A stretch of 64,000 bases of DNA from JAOAPG01 sp963791575 (lineage in GTDB: Bacteria > Acidobacteriota > Terriglobia > Terriglobales > Acidobacteriaceae). The notes under the pieces are model-generated. The model did not search any database. It saw only the letters and a program-made list of their open reading frames with translations, and was not told where the DNA came from. Of this stretch, positions 8,933 to 17,917 are shown piece by piece. Positions within the stretch are counted from its first letter, which is position 1; the number at the start of each line of letters is the position of its first letter. The translations under genes were made by a program, and so were the position numbers. The stretch lies in the NCBI GenBank assembly GCA_963791575.1, contig CAWBSY010000017.1:48891-112890 (forward strand), given 5' to 3'.

Positions 8933-10130
8933 GTGACTTCCCTGCTTGATTCCATACGCGTTGTTGAACTGACCGAAGCCCTCGCCGGACCTTATTGCGC
9001 GATGCTGCTTGGCGACCTTGGCGCCGATGTCATTAAGGTCGAGCGGAGGCTAGTGGGCGATCAGTCGCGCGGATGGGGACCGCCGTTCGTTGGAGATCAG
9101 TCCGCGTACTTTTTGGCCAGCAACCGCAACAAACGCTCGTTAACTCTCGACTTGGATCAGCCTCCGGGCCAGGAGATTTTGCAGCGGTTGCTTGCATCTG
9201 CAGATGTCTTTCTAATCAATAATCCGTCTTTGGAATCACTTCGCCGCAGAGGTCTTAGATCCCGAAACACTCTGTGAAAAATTTCCTCGATTGATTTGCT
9301 GTTGTATTTCAGGATACGGATTGGTTAGTCCGAAAGCCGGGCTGCCGGGCTATGACATCATTGCGCAAGCGGAAGCTGGACTTATGAGCTTCACGGGAGA
9401 ACCCGAAGGCGAGCCGATGCGCTATCCCGTGGCAATTGCCGACATGACCTGCGGTATCTACTCAGCGCTTGGAATTACGGCGGCCCTCTATGGCCGGGAG
9501 AAATCTGGGCGGGGACAGTACCTTGACATGTCGCTGTTTGATTCCCAGCTGACATGGCTAGTGAATATCGGCAGTAATTTTCTGAACGCTCAACAACTGC
9601 CGGAACGCTGGGGGAACGCCCATCCCAGCATTGTCCCTTATCAAGTGTTTCGCGGTTCTGATGGACGGCACTTTGTCGTGGGGGTGGGAACCGAGCCGCT
9701 ATGGAGGCGTTTCACCGAACTGCTTGGGATTGAGAAAAGATTAGGAGATGATCCTCGTTTCGCTTCCAATCAACTTCGGATCGCGAATCGTAGCGAATTG
9801 ATTCCAGTTATTCAGGAGATTTTTGATCTAGCCACTTCGCACGTATGGGTCGAGCGATTTGCAGCAGCGGAAATACCAGCGGCCGCTATTCACACCGTTC
9901 CCGAAGCTCTTACTGACGCCCAGACCGTTGCGCGAGGCTTGATCGTTGAACTGGAACATCCTGCCCTCGGAGCGGTGCGGAGTATCGCCAATCCAATTCG
10001 CTTGTCGAGCACTCCCGTGAGTTACCGTCTGCCGCCTCCATTTCTTGGAGAACACACTACACAAATTCTCTCCGAGCTTTCGTATTCATCCGAGGAGATC
10101 GAAAAGGTTCGACAGGAATTTACTGTCTGA
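8933..10130 (+). CDS. CaiB/BaiF family (type III) CoA-transferase, one frameshift
   Basis: GTG start at 8933. Family blocks: VVELTEALAGPYCAMLLGDLGADVIKVE at the N-terminus, NKRSLTLDL, and the active-site region PVAIADMTCGIYSA with the conserved Asp. Near 9255 one extra base moves the frame. The restored text LDPETLCEKFP followed by SGYG is typical, and the whole is 398 residues, normal for the family. These enzymes move CoA between carboxylic acids. The gene is six bases upstream of the MarR gene and heads the run that continues with the molybdenum hydroxylase genes, so it may activate a dicarboxylate product of the ring-degradation pathway. The substrate cannot be read from sequence. Confidence 0.85.
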
Positions 10131-10135
10131 TTGAG

Positions 10136-10603
10136 ATGCGAGATAAGAAGCGCAAACTGGCGAAGCCGAGGAAGAATACCAAAAACATTCCGCGAGCTTA
10201 TGTGCTGGATGAGCAGATAGGATTTCTTCTCCGGCAAGTCGTGCAGCGACACCTTGTAATTTTCACAGACGTAATGATCGGCAACTTGACTCCGACTCAA
10301 TTCGCAGCGCTCGCCAAGCTTTACGAGCGCGGGCCTTGTTCGCAAAACCGGCTCGGACGGCAGACTGCAATGGACGCTGCGACGATCAAAGGCGTCATTG
10401 ACCGGTTGACCAAGCAGGAGTTGACCGAAGTGAAATCCGATTCGGAAGATGCGCGGCTTCTAACCGTCGCTCTCACCAAAAAAGGAAAGATGATGATTGA
10501 GGCGGCGATTCCCAAAGCTTTTCAGATTAGTGAGAAAACGCTGCTGCCCCTCAGCCAGAAAAAACGCACACTGCTGCTAGGACTGCTCAAAGAGCTCTGC
10601 TAG
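10136..10603 (+). CDS. MarR-family transcriptional regulator
   Basis: 155 residues with the MarR winged helix: LTPTQFAALAKLYERGPCSQNRLGRQ, the recognition helix region MDAATIKGVIDRLTKQ, and the wing SDSEDARLLTVALTKKG. A basic N-terminal extension (KKRKLAKPRK) precedes it. It follows the CoA-transferase by six bases and precedes the molybdenum hydroxylase genes by a 161-base gap containing inverted repeats, so it probably senses an aromatic or heterocyclic acid and represses this cluster. The ligand is inferred from context only. Confidence 0.85.
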   Translation: MRDKKRKLAKPRKNTKNIPRAYVLDEQIGFLLRQVVQRHLVIFTDVMIGNLTPTQFAALAKLYERGPCSQNRLGRQTAMDAATIKGVIDRLTKQELTEVKSDSEDARLLTVALTKKGKMMIEAAIPKAFQISEKTLLPLSQKKRTLLLGLLKELC

Positions 10604-10640
10604 ACTGACGCCACAAGCAAACTTTACGGCAGAGTCAGAT

Positions 10641-10684
10641 CGTTTCCGCGAAACGCTTCCAAACGATTGATTGTTCGTGTACAA
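10641..10684. promoter_or_regulatory. Two inverted repeats, candidate MarR operators
   Basis: CGTTTC-CGC-GAAACG (10641-10655) is a perfect 6-base inverted repeat, and TTGT-6-ACAA (10671-10684) lies 15 bases further. Both sit in the only sizeable gap between the marR gene and the molybdenum hydroxylase operon, the usual position for a MarR operator overlapping a promoter. Confidence 0.4.
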
Positions 10685-10764
10685 ATGATTATTGGATTGG
10701 CGCTCGGGTTCGACTCTGGATGTAATCTGTCTTCGAATCCACCTGCTTTGGCCAGGAGACGCGG

Positions 10765-11613
10765 ATGCGTTCCTATTTCCGCCCCAACACGCTTCCAGAA
10801 GCAACCGATTTCCTCGCACGATATGGAGGCACAATCCTTGCAGGCGGAACAGACTTCTTTCCGCAAGTCGTCGGAAAACGACCCGCTCCTCCGGTTGTCG
10901 ACATCTCCGGACTGAGTGAACTCCAGGGCATCCGATTCTTTCCCCAGCACATTACAATCGGTGGCCTCACGACTTGGACAACTATTGCTGAAGCGAAATT
11001 GCCTGCTTGCTGTGAAGGCCTGCAAGCTGCGGCCCGGGAAGTGGGATCGATTCAGATCCAGAATCGCGCCACTATCGCTGGCAATCTGTGCAACGCTTCT
11101 CCGGCAGCGGACGGCTGCCCTTGTCTGCTCGCCTTGGATGCAGAGGTAAAACTCGCATCGACTGCGGGCACCCGGCGGATGCCGTTGAATGACTTTCTCA
11201 TTGGCAATCGACAAACTCAGCGAAGGCCGGACGAAATTCTGAGCGCCGTCATTCTGCCACGAGACCTGGAGAATGCTGCGTCGTCATTTTTGAAGTTAGG
11301 AACTCGGCGGTACTTAGTTATCTCGATCGCCATGGTCGCGGCGGTTCTTTCGGTGAATGAGAACAACCAGATCGCAGATGCTCGGTTAGCAGTGGGATCT
11401 TGCTCAGCAAGAGCGCTCCGGCTGCATGAGTTGGAGAAGGCAGTCATAGGTTTATCTCTGGCCAATGGATTTAAGGATGTCGTCAACTCGAGGCATATCG
11501 CTTCCCTTTCTCCGATTGATGATGTGCGAGGAACGGCAGAGTACCGACAGGATGCAACAATGACTCTTATCCGGCGGGCTCTGGAGAGTTGCACGGAGAA
11601 ACTTCGAGCATGA
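10765..11613 (+). CDS. Molybdenum hydroxylase, FAD-binding medium subunit
   Basis: 282 residues; AGGAG precedes the ATG at 10765. FAD contacts of the xanthine dehydrogenase/CO dehydrogenase medium-subunit family are visible: ILAGGTDFFP near residue 25, and TIAGNLCNASPAADG near residue 110. A C-terminal CODH FAD domain follows. The subunit moves electrons from the 2Fe-2S subunit to NAD+ or another acceptor. It overlaps the next gene by four bases (ATGA), so translation is coupled. With the neighbouring reductase and enamidase, nicotinate 6-hydroxylation is the best guess, but purines or other N-heterocycles remain possible. Confidence 0.88.
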   Translation: MRSYFRPNTLPEATDFLARYGGTILAGGTDFFPQVVGKRPAPPVVDISGLSELQGIRFFPQHITIGGLTTWTTIAEAKLPACCEGLQAAAREVGSIQIQNRATIAGNLCNASPAADGCPCLLALDAEVKLASTAGTRRMPLNDFLIGNRQTQRRPDEILSAVILPRDLENAASSFLKLGTRRYLVISIAMVAAVLSVNENNQIADARLAVGSCSARALRLHELEKAVIGLSLANGFKDVVNSRHIASLSPIDDVRGTAEYRQDATMTLIRRALESCTEKLRA

Positions 11614-12110
11614 AACCGCCGACAACTTCCTTCGTGCTGAACGGAGAACCTGTCACAACCGCGTGTGTACCCATTGAGCGGTTATCCACTGTTTTGCGTG
11701 AAAGTTTTTCTCTCAAGGCGACTAAGGTGGGTTGCGATGCGGGCGACTGCGGGGCGTGTACCGTGCTTCTCGACAGACAAGCGGTGTGTTCCTGTTTGGT
11801 TGCATTGGGACAAATTGAAGGCCGCTCGGTAACTACGCTGGAAGGGCTTGCTACATATTCAAAAAACTTTTCACGCCTGCGTGAAGCTTTCTTACAGCAC
11901 GGGGCGGCGCAATGTGGCATCTGCACCCCCGGCATGCTGGTAACCGCGACGGCGCTTCTGGAATCAGTTTCTCCGGGAGAGAAATTATCAGAGCAGCAAG
12001 CGATGGATGCGCTCGGAGGCGTCCTTTGCCGTTGCACTGGATATCGCAAGATTCTTTCGGCAGTGATTGCAGCAAGTTCTGGCGAGTCTCCGATCTTAGG
12101 TTTTAGATGA
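11610..12110 (+). CDS. Molybdenum hydroxylase, 2Fe-2S small subunit
   Basis: 166 residues from the ATG at 11610, which overlaps the previous stop; an in-frame TTG at 11589 is less likely. Two [2Fe-2S] clusters are coded: the plant-type CDAGDCGACTVLL with a later Cys (CSCLVALGQ), and the C-terminal helical-domain motif CGICTPGM ... LCRCTGYRKI. Length and motif order are standard for XdhC/CoxS/NdhS-type subunits. It carries electrons from the molybdenum centre to the FAD subunit. Confidence 0.92.
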   Translation: MKPPTTSFVLNGEPVTTACVPIERLSTVLRESFSLKATKVGCDAGDCGACTVLLDRQAVCSCLVALGQIEGRSVTTLEGLATYSKNFSRLREAFLQHGAAQCGICTPGMLVTATALLESVSPGEKLSEQQAMDALGGVLCRCTGYRKILSAVIAASSGESPILGFR

Positions 12111-14400
12111 TGGCGCAAGCACATCTGTTGGCAAACGTATCGTCAGGCTTGACGGGGCTAAGAAAGTTGACGGGACGGAAGTCTTTGGGGCTGACGGAAT
12201 ACCTGCGGAAGCCCTGGTTCTGCGCGTAATTCGAAGCCCTTATGACCGTGCGCGCTTTCAGTTCGGCGATTTCAGAGCATTCCTGACATCGAATCCGGGA
12301 CTGCATGGCGTGTTTACTGCTGAAGACATTCCCGGGAAAAACTGCTTCGGAGTAATTCCAAATTGCGCAGATCAACCTGTGTTCGCAGTCGAAGAGACTC
12401 GCTACCGGGGGGAAGCTGTCGCTGCGGTAGTTGGCAAATCCGAGGTAATGGAGTCATTCGATCTCGCGCAATTCCCCGTGACTTGGGAGAAACTTCCAGC
12501 GCTGACCAGTATTGATGATGCACTGAAGCCAGAAGCATCGCTTGTTCACACCGAACGTGAAGGAAACATTCTGATACGTGGAAGAGTAGTTCATGGAGAT
12601 GTAGAAACCGCATTAGCGACTGCAGACGTTGTTGTTGAAAGCGAGTTCGATACCGGATTTGTCGAGCATGCATACATCGAGCCAGAGGCCGGCTTTGCGC
12701 GGCGCATTGGCGATCGCATCGAGGTACAAGCCTGCACTCAGTCTCCTTATATGGATCGAGCCGACCTAGCCGCAATTCTTGCGTTGCCCGAGGATGCAGT
12801 TCGCATTATTCCCACCGCAGTGGGCGGAGGCTTTGGTTCGAAGCTCGACTTGTCTCTGCAGCCGTTTCTGGCTATCGCGGCGTGGCACTTGCGGCGCCCG
12901 GTAGGCATGATCTACACGCGGCCAGAGTCCATCATGTCGACCACGAAACGTCATCCAGCACGTATTCACGCCAAAGCTGGAGCGACGCGCGATGGGAAGC
13001 TGGTCGCAATGGATTTCACCGCTGATTTCAATACGGGTGCCTATGCGTCGTGGGGGCCTACTGTCGCGAACCGCGTGCCGGTGCATGCTTCAGGGCCTTA
13101 TAAGGTTCCTCATTATCGGGCACTTACTCGCGCAATTCATACCAACCTAGTTCCAGCTGGAGCTTTTCGCGGGTTCGGCGTTCCGCAGGCGACTGCGGCG
13201 CAAGAGCAACTCTATGATGAACTGGCTGAGCAGCTTGGCATGGACGCTCTTGAGTTCCGGATTCTGAATGCGCTTGAGAATGATAGTCCGACTGTGACAG
13301 GGCAAGTTTTAGGCGAAGGAGTCGGAATTCGCGCCTGTTTTGTGGCATTGGAACCGAGATGGATCACGGCGCGAACCGAAGCTGAGGCTTTCAACAAGAG
13401 AGCGAGCGGGCCTTTTCGTCGCGGCGTTGGAGTGGCTGGGATGTGGTACGGATGCGGGAATACGTCTCTGCCGAATCCTTCGACGATGCGTATCGGATTG
13501 AAGCCTAACGGTCGCATTGCTCTTCATCAAGGTGCTGTAGACATTGGCCAGGGATCTACTACTGTGATCACTCAAATCGCTGCCGATGCTCTCGGCGTTC
13601 CCATTGAGCAGGTCGATCTCGTCTCGGGCGATACCGATGTCACTCCGGATTGCGGCAAGACATCGGCTTCGCGGCAGACGTTCGTTTCCGGAGAAGCGGC
13701 GAGACGGGCGGCTGAGAAGTTGCGCAAGGCGATTCTGGATATAGCGAAGATGTGTGACTGCGCCAAGCTCCATTTCAGCGAAGACCAGATAATCATTGAA
13801 GAAAATGGGAATCACCGCGAGATCTGTCTAAAAGATCTGCCTCGAGATAAGCGCGGCTATGTTCTAACTGCCGAGGCAACATTTGATCCGCCTACGCAGA
13901 AGCTGGACGAGAACGGACAAGGTATCCCATACGCGCTTTATGGGTTCGGCGCGCAGATCGCAGAAGTAGAAGTCGACTCTGAATTGGGAACGGTACGCGT
14001 TTTGAAGATTACGGCTGCGCACGACACCGGGCGAACGATTAATCCGACATTAGCCGAAGGACAAATCGAAGGCGGAATCGCGCAGGGTCTGGGGTTCGCG
14101 CTGATGGAGGAATTTTTCCCCGGCAAAGGTGAGAACCTGCATGACTATTTAATTCCCACGATTGGAGACATGCCTCCAGTGGAATCAATATTTATCGAAG
14201 ATCCCAGTTCAGCCGGACCTTTCGGCGCAAAAGGATTGGGCGAACATACTTTGATTCCGACCGCACCAGCGATTTTGAATGCCATCTATCACGCGGTAGG
14301 AGTGCGAGTGCGTCGCATCCCGGCGACTCCGGATCGTTTGCGTGCGGCCATTCTCGAGCTGTCACGCGAAGAGGCCAGGAACGGAGTGATGCATGACTGA
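12107..14400 (+). CDS. Molybdenum hydroxylase, catalytic large subunit, frameshift near start
   Basis: The likely start is ATG 12107, overlapping the previous stop. The coding frame changes within the first six codons (near 12118): the frame continuing SVGKRIVRLDGAKKVDG has no start codon of its own after an upstream stop. One missing base would give about 764 residues, normal for the family. Molybdopterin-contact blocks are present: QACTQSPY, VGGGFGSKLD, AGAFRGFGVPQ, DIGQGSTT, and the terminal GAKGLGE with the catalytic Glu. This subunit inserts a hydroxyl from water into an N-heterocycle or aldehyde. Its stop overlaps the downstream reductase gene by eight bases. Confidence 0.88.
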
Positions 14401-15826
14401 CGACGCGATTCGCTGCGACGCTTGTCCCGTCCTGTGTTACATCAAACCCGGACGCACTGGCTCATGTGATCGCTACGCCAATAATGACGGCAAGCTGGTG
14501 AGGGTCGATTCCCATGTGTTGCTGGATCGCACTCTTTCACAGAGCGGCGCAGTGGTGCCCTTTCTTGATCCGAGCCGCGAGTGGGACGGCAGCATGATTC
14601 AAAGCCCCGAGAAGTTTGTTACCGGCATTGGTGCAGGCACGACGTATCCCGATTACAAGCCCGCGCCTTTCATCGTCTCATCGAAGGTAGCCGGAGTGGA
14701 CACCGTAACAGTCGTGACCGAAGGCATATTCAGCTACTGCGGAGTGAAGCTGAAGATCGATACCGACCGTCACCTCGGAGCGGAATGCAGCACAGTCCGC
14801 GCGGAAGGCGAAGCGGTGGGACACGTAACCACCAGCGAATACGGTTCGCAGATGCTTTCACTCGGCGGCGTTCACCATTTAACTGGAGGCAGTCGTAAGG
14901 AAGGAACAGTAACCTGCGAAACGCTTCTTAATCTCAGTAATGGTAAACCCGTTGAGCTCACGATCGACGGTGGCGCAACCGTTGTAGCCGAAGCCGGCAA
15001 ACCTCCTTCAGTAAACAATGTGGTCGAAGAACGCATGCGGGTAGGTTGCGGCTCTGCGACTATCGGCATGTTTGCCAAACAGTGGTTTGGTAAGGTGGAC
15101 GAAGTTGTTGTAATTGACGATCACATTACCGGCGTTCTTTCTGAACATCAGGCCGGAAAACTGCTCGGCATCCCCGAGACGGGGATCAAGATCAAAGGAC
15201 GCCGCTCCACACCCGGACGCTATTTTCGAGTGGCAAATCCAGGCAGCGGGTGGGGCGGCACAGATATCTCCGATCCACTTTCCATTGTGGATCGTTTCGA
15301 CCCAAAAGCTGCGCGGCCTGGTCTGCGGCTGCTAATGGTGAGCACAACCGGTGAACAACACGCTTACTTCGAACTCAACGAAGAGCTTCGACCTGTAGAG
15401 AAGGAACTGCCCAAAATGCTGACTGAGTCTGTCTTTCGCATTCGCGAAAATTGCGAACCTGCGATGACCACGGTGCTGTTCATGGGCGGAGCCGGAGGTT
15501 CCCTACGCGCAGGCGTCACCGACAATCCCGTTCGCCTTACTCGTTCGATTCGCAATAATTTGACTCGCGTCACATGTGGTGGCGCACCTGTGTATGTATG
15601 GCCGGGAGGTGGAATCACGTTCATGGTAGATGTGACTCGCTTGCCAATGAATGCCTTCGGCTATGTCCCTACTCCGGCTCTGGTGGCTCCGATCGAATTC
15701 ACTTTGACCCAAGAAGATTATGCAAATCTTGGCGGACATATGGACTCCGTTCGTCCTATCGAGTCTTTAGCCAGTTCGTCGCAGAGTGATCTTCTGGTTC
15801 ACGCCAAGGATGGAGCCGCGCAATGA
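14393..15826 (+). CDS. hnr: 6-hydroxynicotinate reductase-like iron-sulfur protein
   Basis: 477 residues. The N-terminus holds a cysteine cluster (CDACPVLCYIKPGRTGSC) suited to a [4Fe-4S] centre. The rest resembles proteins annotated as 6-hydroxynicotinate reductase, the ferredoxin-dependent enzyme that reduces 6-hydroxynicotinate to 1,4,5,6-tetrahydro-6-oxonicotinate in nicotinate fermenters such as Eubacterium barkeri. Other blocks: TEGIFSYCGVKLKID, GVHHLTGGSRKEG and MGGAGGSLRAGVT. It overlaps both neighbours (8 and 4 bases), so it is co-translated with the hydroxylase. I recognise the family from its N-terminal cluster and neighbours. The substrate assignment is inference and homologues may act on other ring compounds. 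Confidence 0.7.
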   Translation: MTDDAIRCDACPVLCYIKPGRTGSCDRYANNDGKLVRVDSHVLLDRTLSQSGAVVPFLDPSREWDGSMIQSPEKFVTGIGAGTTYPDYKPAPFIVSSKVAGVDTVTVVTEGIFSYCGVKLKIDTDRHLGAECSTVRAEGEAVGHVTTSEYGSQMLSLGGVHHLTGGSRKEGTVTCETLLNLSNGKPVELTIDGGATVVAEAGKPPSVNNVVEERMRVGCGSATIGMFAKQWFGKVDEVVVIDDHITGVLSEHQAGKLLGIPETGIKIKGRRSTPGRYFRVANPGSGWGGTDISDPLSIVDRFDPKAARPGLRLLMVSTTGEQHAYFELNEELRPVEKELPKMLTESVFRIRENCEPAMTTVLFMGGAGGSLRAGVTDNPVRLTRSIRNNLTRVTCGGAPVYVWPGGGITFMVDVTRLPMNAFGYVPTPALVAPIEFTLTQEDYANLGGHMDSVRPIESLASSSQSDLLVHAKDGAAQ

Positions 15827-16557
15827 GAGAGCGGCCTCAAGCGAATCTCATCGATTCAGGCCGTCGACTGCATTTGCATCATGGCCCCATTGATTTGATC
15901 ATCGAAGCTACTGGCGATCTTCGGGAGATTCGCGCTGCCTACGAAGCCGCTACAACCCGTTTTGCTACTATTCTGGACGAACTATGTGAAGAACTTCCCT
16001 TCCTGCGCTCCCAAACATTTCCGGGTGGTCCTTTGCCCGAGGGTCCTGTGGCAAAACGCATGGTGAATGCCGTTTCACCGTTTTCAGCGCGCGGGTTTAT
16101 TACTCCTATGGCCGCGGTAGCGGGATCGGTTGCGGAAGAGATTTTGGACATAATGACGAGCAGCGCAAGTTTGGACAAAGCGTTCGTTAACAATGGTGGC
16201 GATATAGCTATCTATCTCGCTCCGGGCGAAAGCATTTCTGTCGGTATGGTCCAGCGTCCAGATGCGCTTTCGCTCTTCGGCGCCTTGCAGATAGGATTTG
16301 CAGATCCGGTTCGAGGCATTGCGACCAGCGGTTGGCGCGGGAGAAGTTTTTCCCTAGGGATCGCTGACGCCGTTACGATTCTGGCTGCAACTTCATCCAT
16401 GGCGGATGCAGCGGCAACCGTAGTCGCGAATGCAGTAGATTTGCCCGGTCATGCCGAAGTGCAGCGAATACCAGCGTGTGAAATTCAGCCGGATTCTGAC
16501 CTTAAACAGCTCTTAGTCACACGCAATGTAGGGATGGCTAAATTCCGAAGAGATTAA
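15823..16557 (+). CDS. UPF0280 family protein (ApbE-like fold)
   Basis: 244 residues; ATG overlaps the previous stop (ATGA). Family blocks include PFSARGFITPMAAVAGSVAEEIL and KAFVNNGGDIAIYL, with IATSGWRGRSFSLGIADAVTILA after them. UPF0280 proteins are distantly related to the flavin transferase ApbE and have no settled function. Here the protein is locked into the operon between the reductase and the AA_synth genes. It could mature a flavin cofactor of the reductase or act on a pathway intermediate; both are guesses. Confidence 0.75.
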   Translation: MRERPQANLIDSGRRLHLHHGPIDLIIEATGDLREIRAAYEAATTRFATILDELCEELPFLRSQTFPGGPLPEGPVAKRMVNAVSPFSARGFITPMAAVAGSVAEEILDIMTSSASLDKAFVNNGGDIAIYLAPGESISVGMVQRPDALSLFGALQIGFADPVRGIATSGWRGRSFSLGIADAVTILAATSSMADAAATVVANAVDLPGHAEVQRIPACEIQPDSDLKQLLVTRNVGMAKFRRD

Positions 16558-16583
16558 TATCGCCGCTAAGCGGCGGCGGAATT

Positions 16584-16730
16584 GTGGCTCAACAACTAAT
16601 ATCAGAACGACTAATCTGTGGTGCGGCGCTTCATCTTCAAGGCGAGACTCGCATTGTATCTTCGCCTGACTACCTGCCGTATTCAATTGTCGGAATTGAA
16701 ATGCTGTCTATGAGGAACGCCATTGCCTGA
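16584..16730 (+). CDS. Possible 48-residue protein between operon genes
   Basis: A GTG-started frame (MAQQLISERLICGAALHL... ending LSMRNAIA) fills the gap after the UPF0280 gene and its stop overlaps the TTG start of the next gene. The composition looks protein-like, and coupling by overlap matches the rest of the operon. No homologue or motif recognised. It could equally be non-coding spacer, and a GC-rich inverted repeat (16561-16575) lies just before it. Confidence 0.3.
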   Translation: MAQQLISERLICGAALHLQGETRIVSSPDYLPYSIVGIEMLSMRNAIA

Positions 16731-17309
16731 AATCGATTGTCGTAAGACTCTCATCACTGTTGAAACAATTTTTCATGAAGGCGGTCCGCTGCCGGAGTGT
16801 TCCGTTGCGGCGTGCGGCAGCACTTAGCGTAATCCGTAATCCCTATGCAGGTTCTTATGTTCAGGATATTGCGAGTTTCATGGATGACCTCAAGCCGATC
16901 GGCATAGACATGGCGTACTCGCTTATCGCCGCGCTGGGTGGAGAAGTAAAGGCAATTGAAGGATACGGTAAAGGCGCAATTGTTGGAGTCGGCTGGCGAG
17001 ATAGAGCACGGCGCATTGTGGCATGTTCCCGGCGGATACGCGATGCGTGAAGCGCTGGGCGGAGCGATGGCGATCGTTTCGTCCACAAAAAAAGTCGGCG
17101 GCCCGGGAACTCGTCTCGATATTCCTGTAACTCACATTCAAGCGTCTTACGTGCGCAGTCATTTTGATGCAATGGAAGTTGGCCTTGCTGATGCTCCTCG
17201 GGCGGACGAGATTGTGGTGGTACTGGTGATGACCACAGGCGCTCGCATTCATGCAAGAGTAGGTGGATTGAGAGTTTCCGAAGTCGTGGGAATGGATGGG
17301 TTGAGATAA
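16723..17309 (+). CDS. AA_synth (PF06684/DUF1185) protein 1, two frameshifts
   Basis: Joining three frames from TTG 16723 gives 194 residues, exactly the length of the paralogue that follows. Breaks lie near 16800 (before LRRAAALSVIRNPYAG) and near 16990 (GAIVGV to AGEIEHGALWHVPGG). Each is repaired by removing one base. Shared family blocks: VIRNPYAGSYV, GKGAIVG, SSTKKVGGPGTRLDIP and AYVRSHFDAMEV-like text. PF06684 proteins have a chorismate-mutase-like fold and no proven reaction. Two adjacent copies suggest a hetero-oligomer. The position inside the ring-degradation operon argues for a catabolic role despite the family name. Confidence 0.8.
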
Positions 17310-17325
17310 TGAAGGCGAATACTAA

Positions 17326-17910
17326 ATGACAGCCAAGATTCGCAAAATTGTGACTTTTCTGGAAGAGGTTCGCACCGAGGCTGGTAGGGCGGTGGACCCA
17401 CCAACCCGGCGGGCTGCTGCTGTGGCAGTTATCGAGAATCCAGCGGCAGGCGCATATGTTGAAGATTTGAGTGATCTCATCGCAATTGGCGAAGAGCTAG
17501 GGACTTTGCTTACGGAGCGGGCAGTCGCAGCGCTCGGCATTCCAGCAACTTCTGTCGAGAGTTATGGCAAAGCAGCGGCAGTCGGGGAAAATGGAGAGCT
17601 TGAACATGCAGCGGCTATCCTGCATCCGAAGCTAGGGACTCCGGTGCGCAAGGTTTTAGGAAAAGGAGCCGCGCTAATTCCGTCGTCAAAGAAGCGCGGG
17701 GGACTGGGTGTGGCACTCGACATTCCTCTCGGGCACAAAGATGCCGCTTACGTGCGAAGCCATTTTGATGGAATGGAGGTTCGCATTAATGACGCTCCGC
17801 GTGCCAATGAGATCATGGTTGCGGTTGCGGTGACGGATAGCGGACGTCCTCTGGCCCGCATCGGTGGTCTCTCAAAAAACGAAATCAAGGGTGAAGACGG
17901 ATTGCGATAG
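17326..17910 (+). CDS. AA_synth (PF06684/DUF1185) protein 2
   Basis: 194 residues, intact. It parallels the preceding gene block by block: VIENPAAGAYVEDL, ESYGKAAAVGENGELEHAA, SSKKRGGLGVALDIPLGHKDAAYVRSHFDGMEV (listed as separate blocks), ending GEDGLR against GMDGLR in the first copy. The two probably arose by tandem duplication, since sequence divergence is large but length is identical. It ends seven bases before the convergent enamidase-like gene. Biochemical role unknown; see protein 1 for context. Confidence 0.85.
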   Translation: MTAKIRKIVTFLEEVRTEAGRAVDPPTRRAAAVAVIENPAAGAYVEDLSDLIAIGEELGTLLTERAVAALGIPATSVESYGKAAAVGENGELEHAAAILHPKLGTPVRKVLGKGAALIPSSKKRGGLGVALDIPLGHKDAAYVRSHFDGMEVRINDAPRANEIMVAVAVTDSGRPLARIGGLSKNEIKGEDGLR

Positions 17911-17917
17911 TTCAGCA

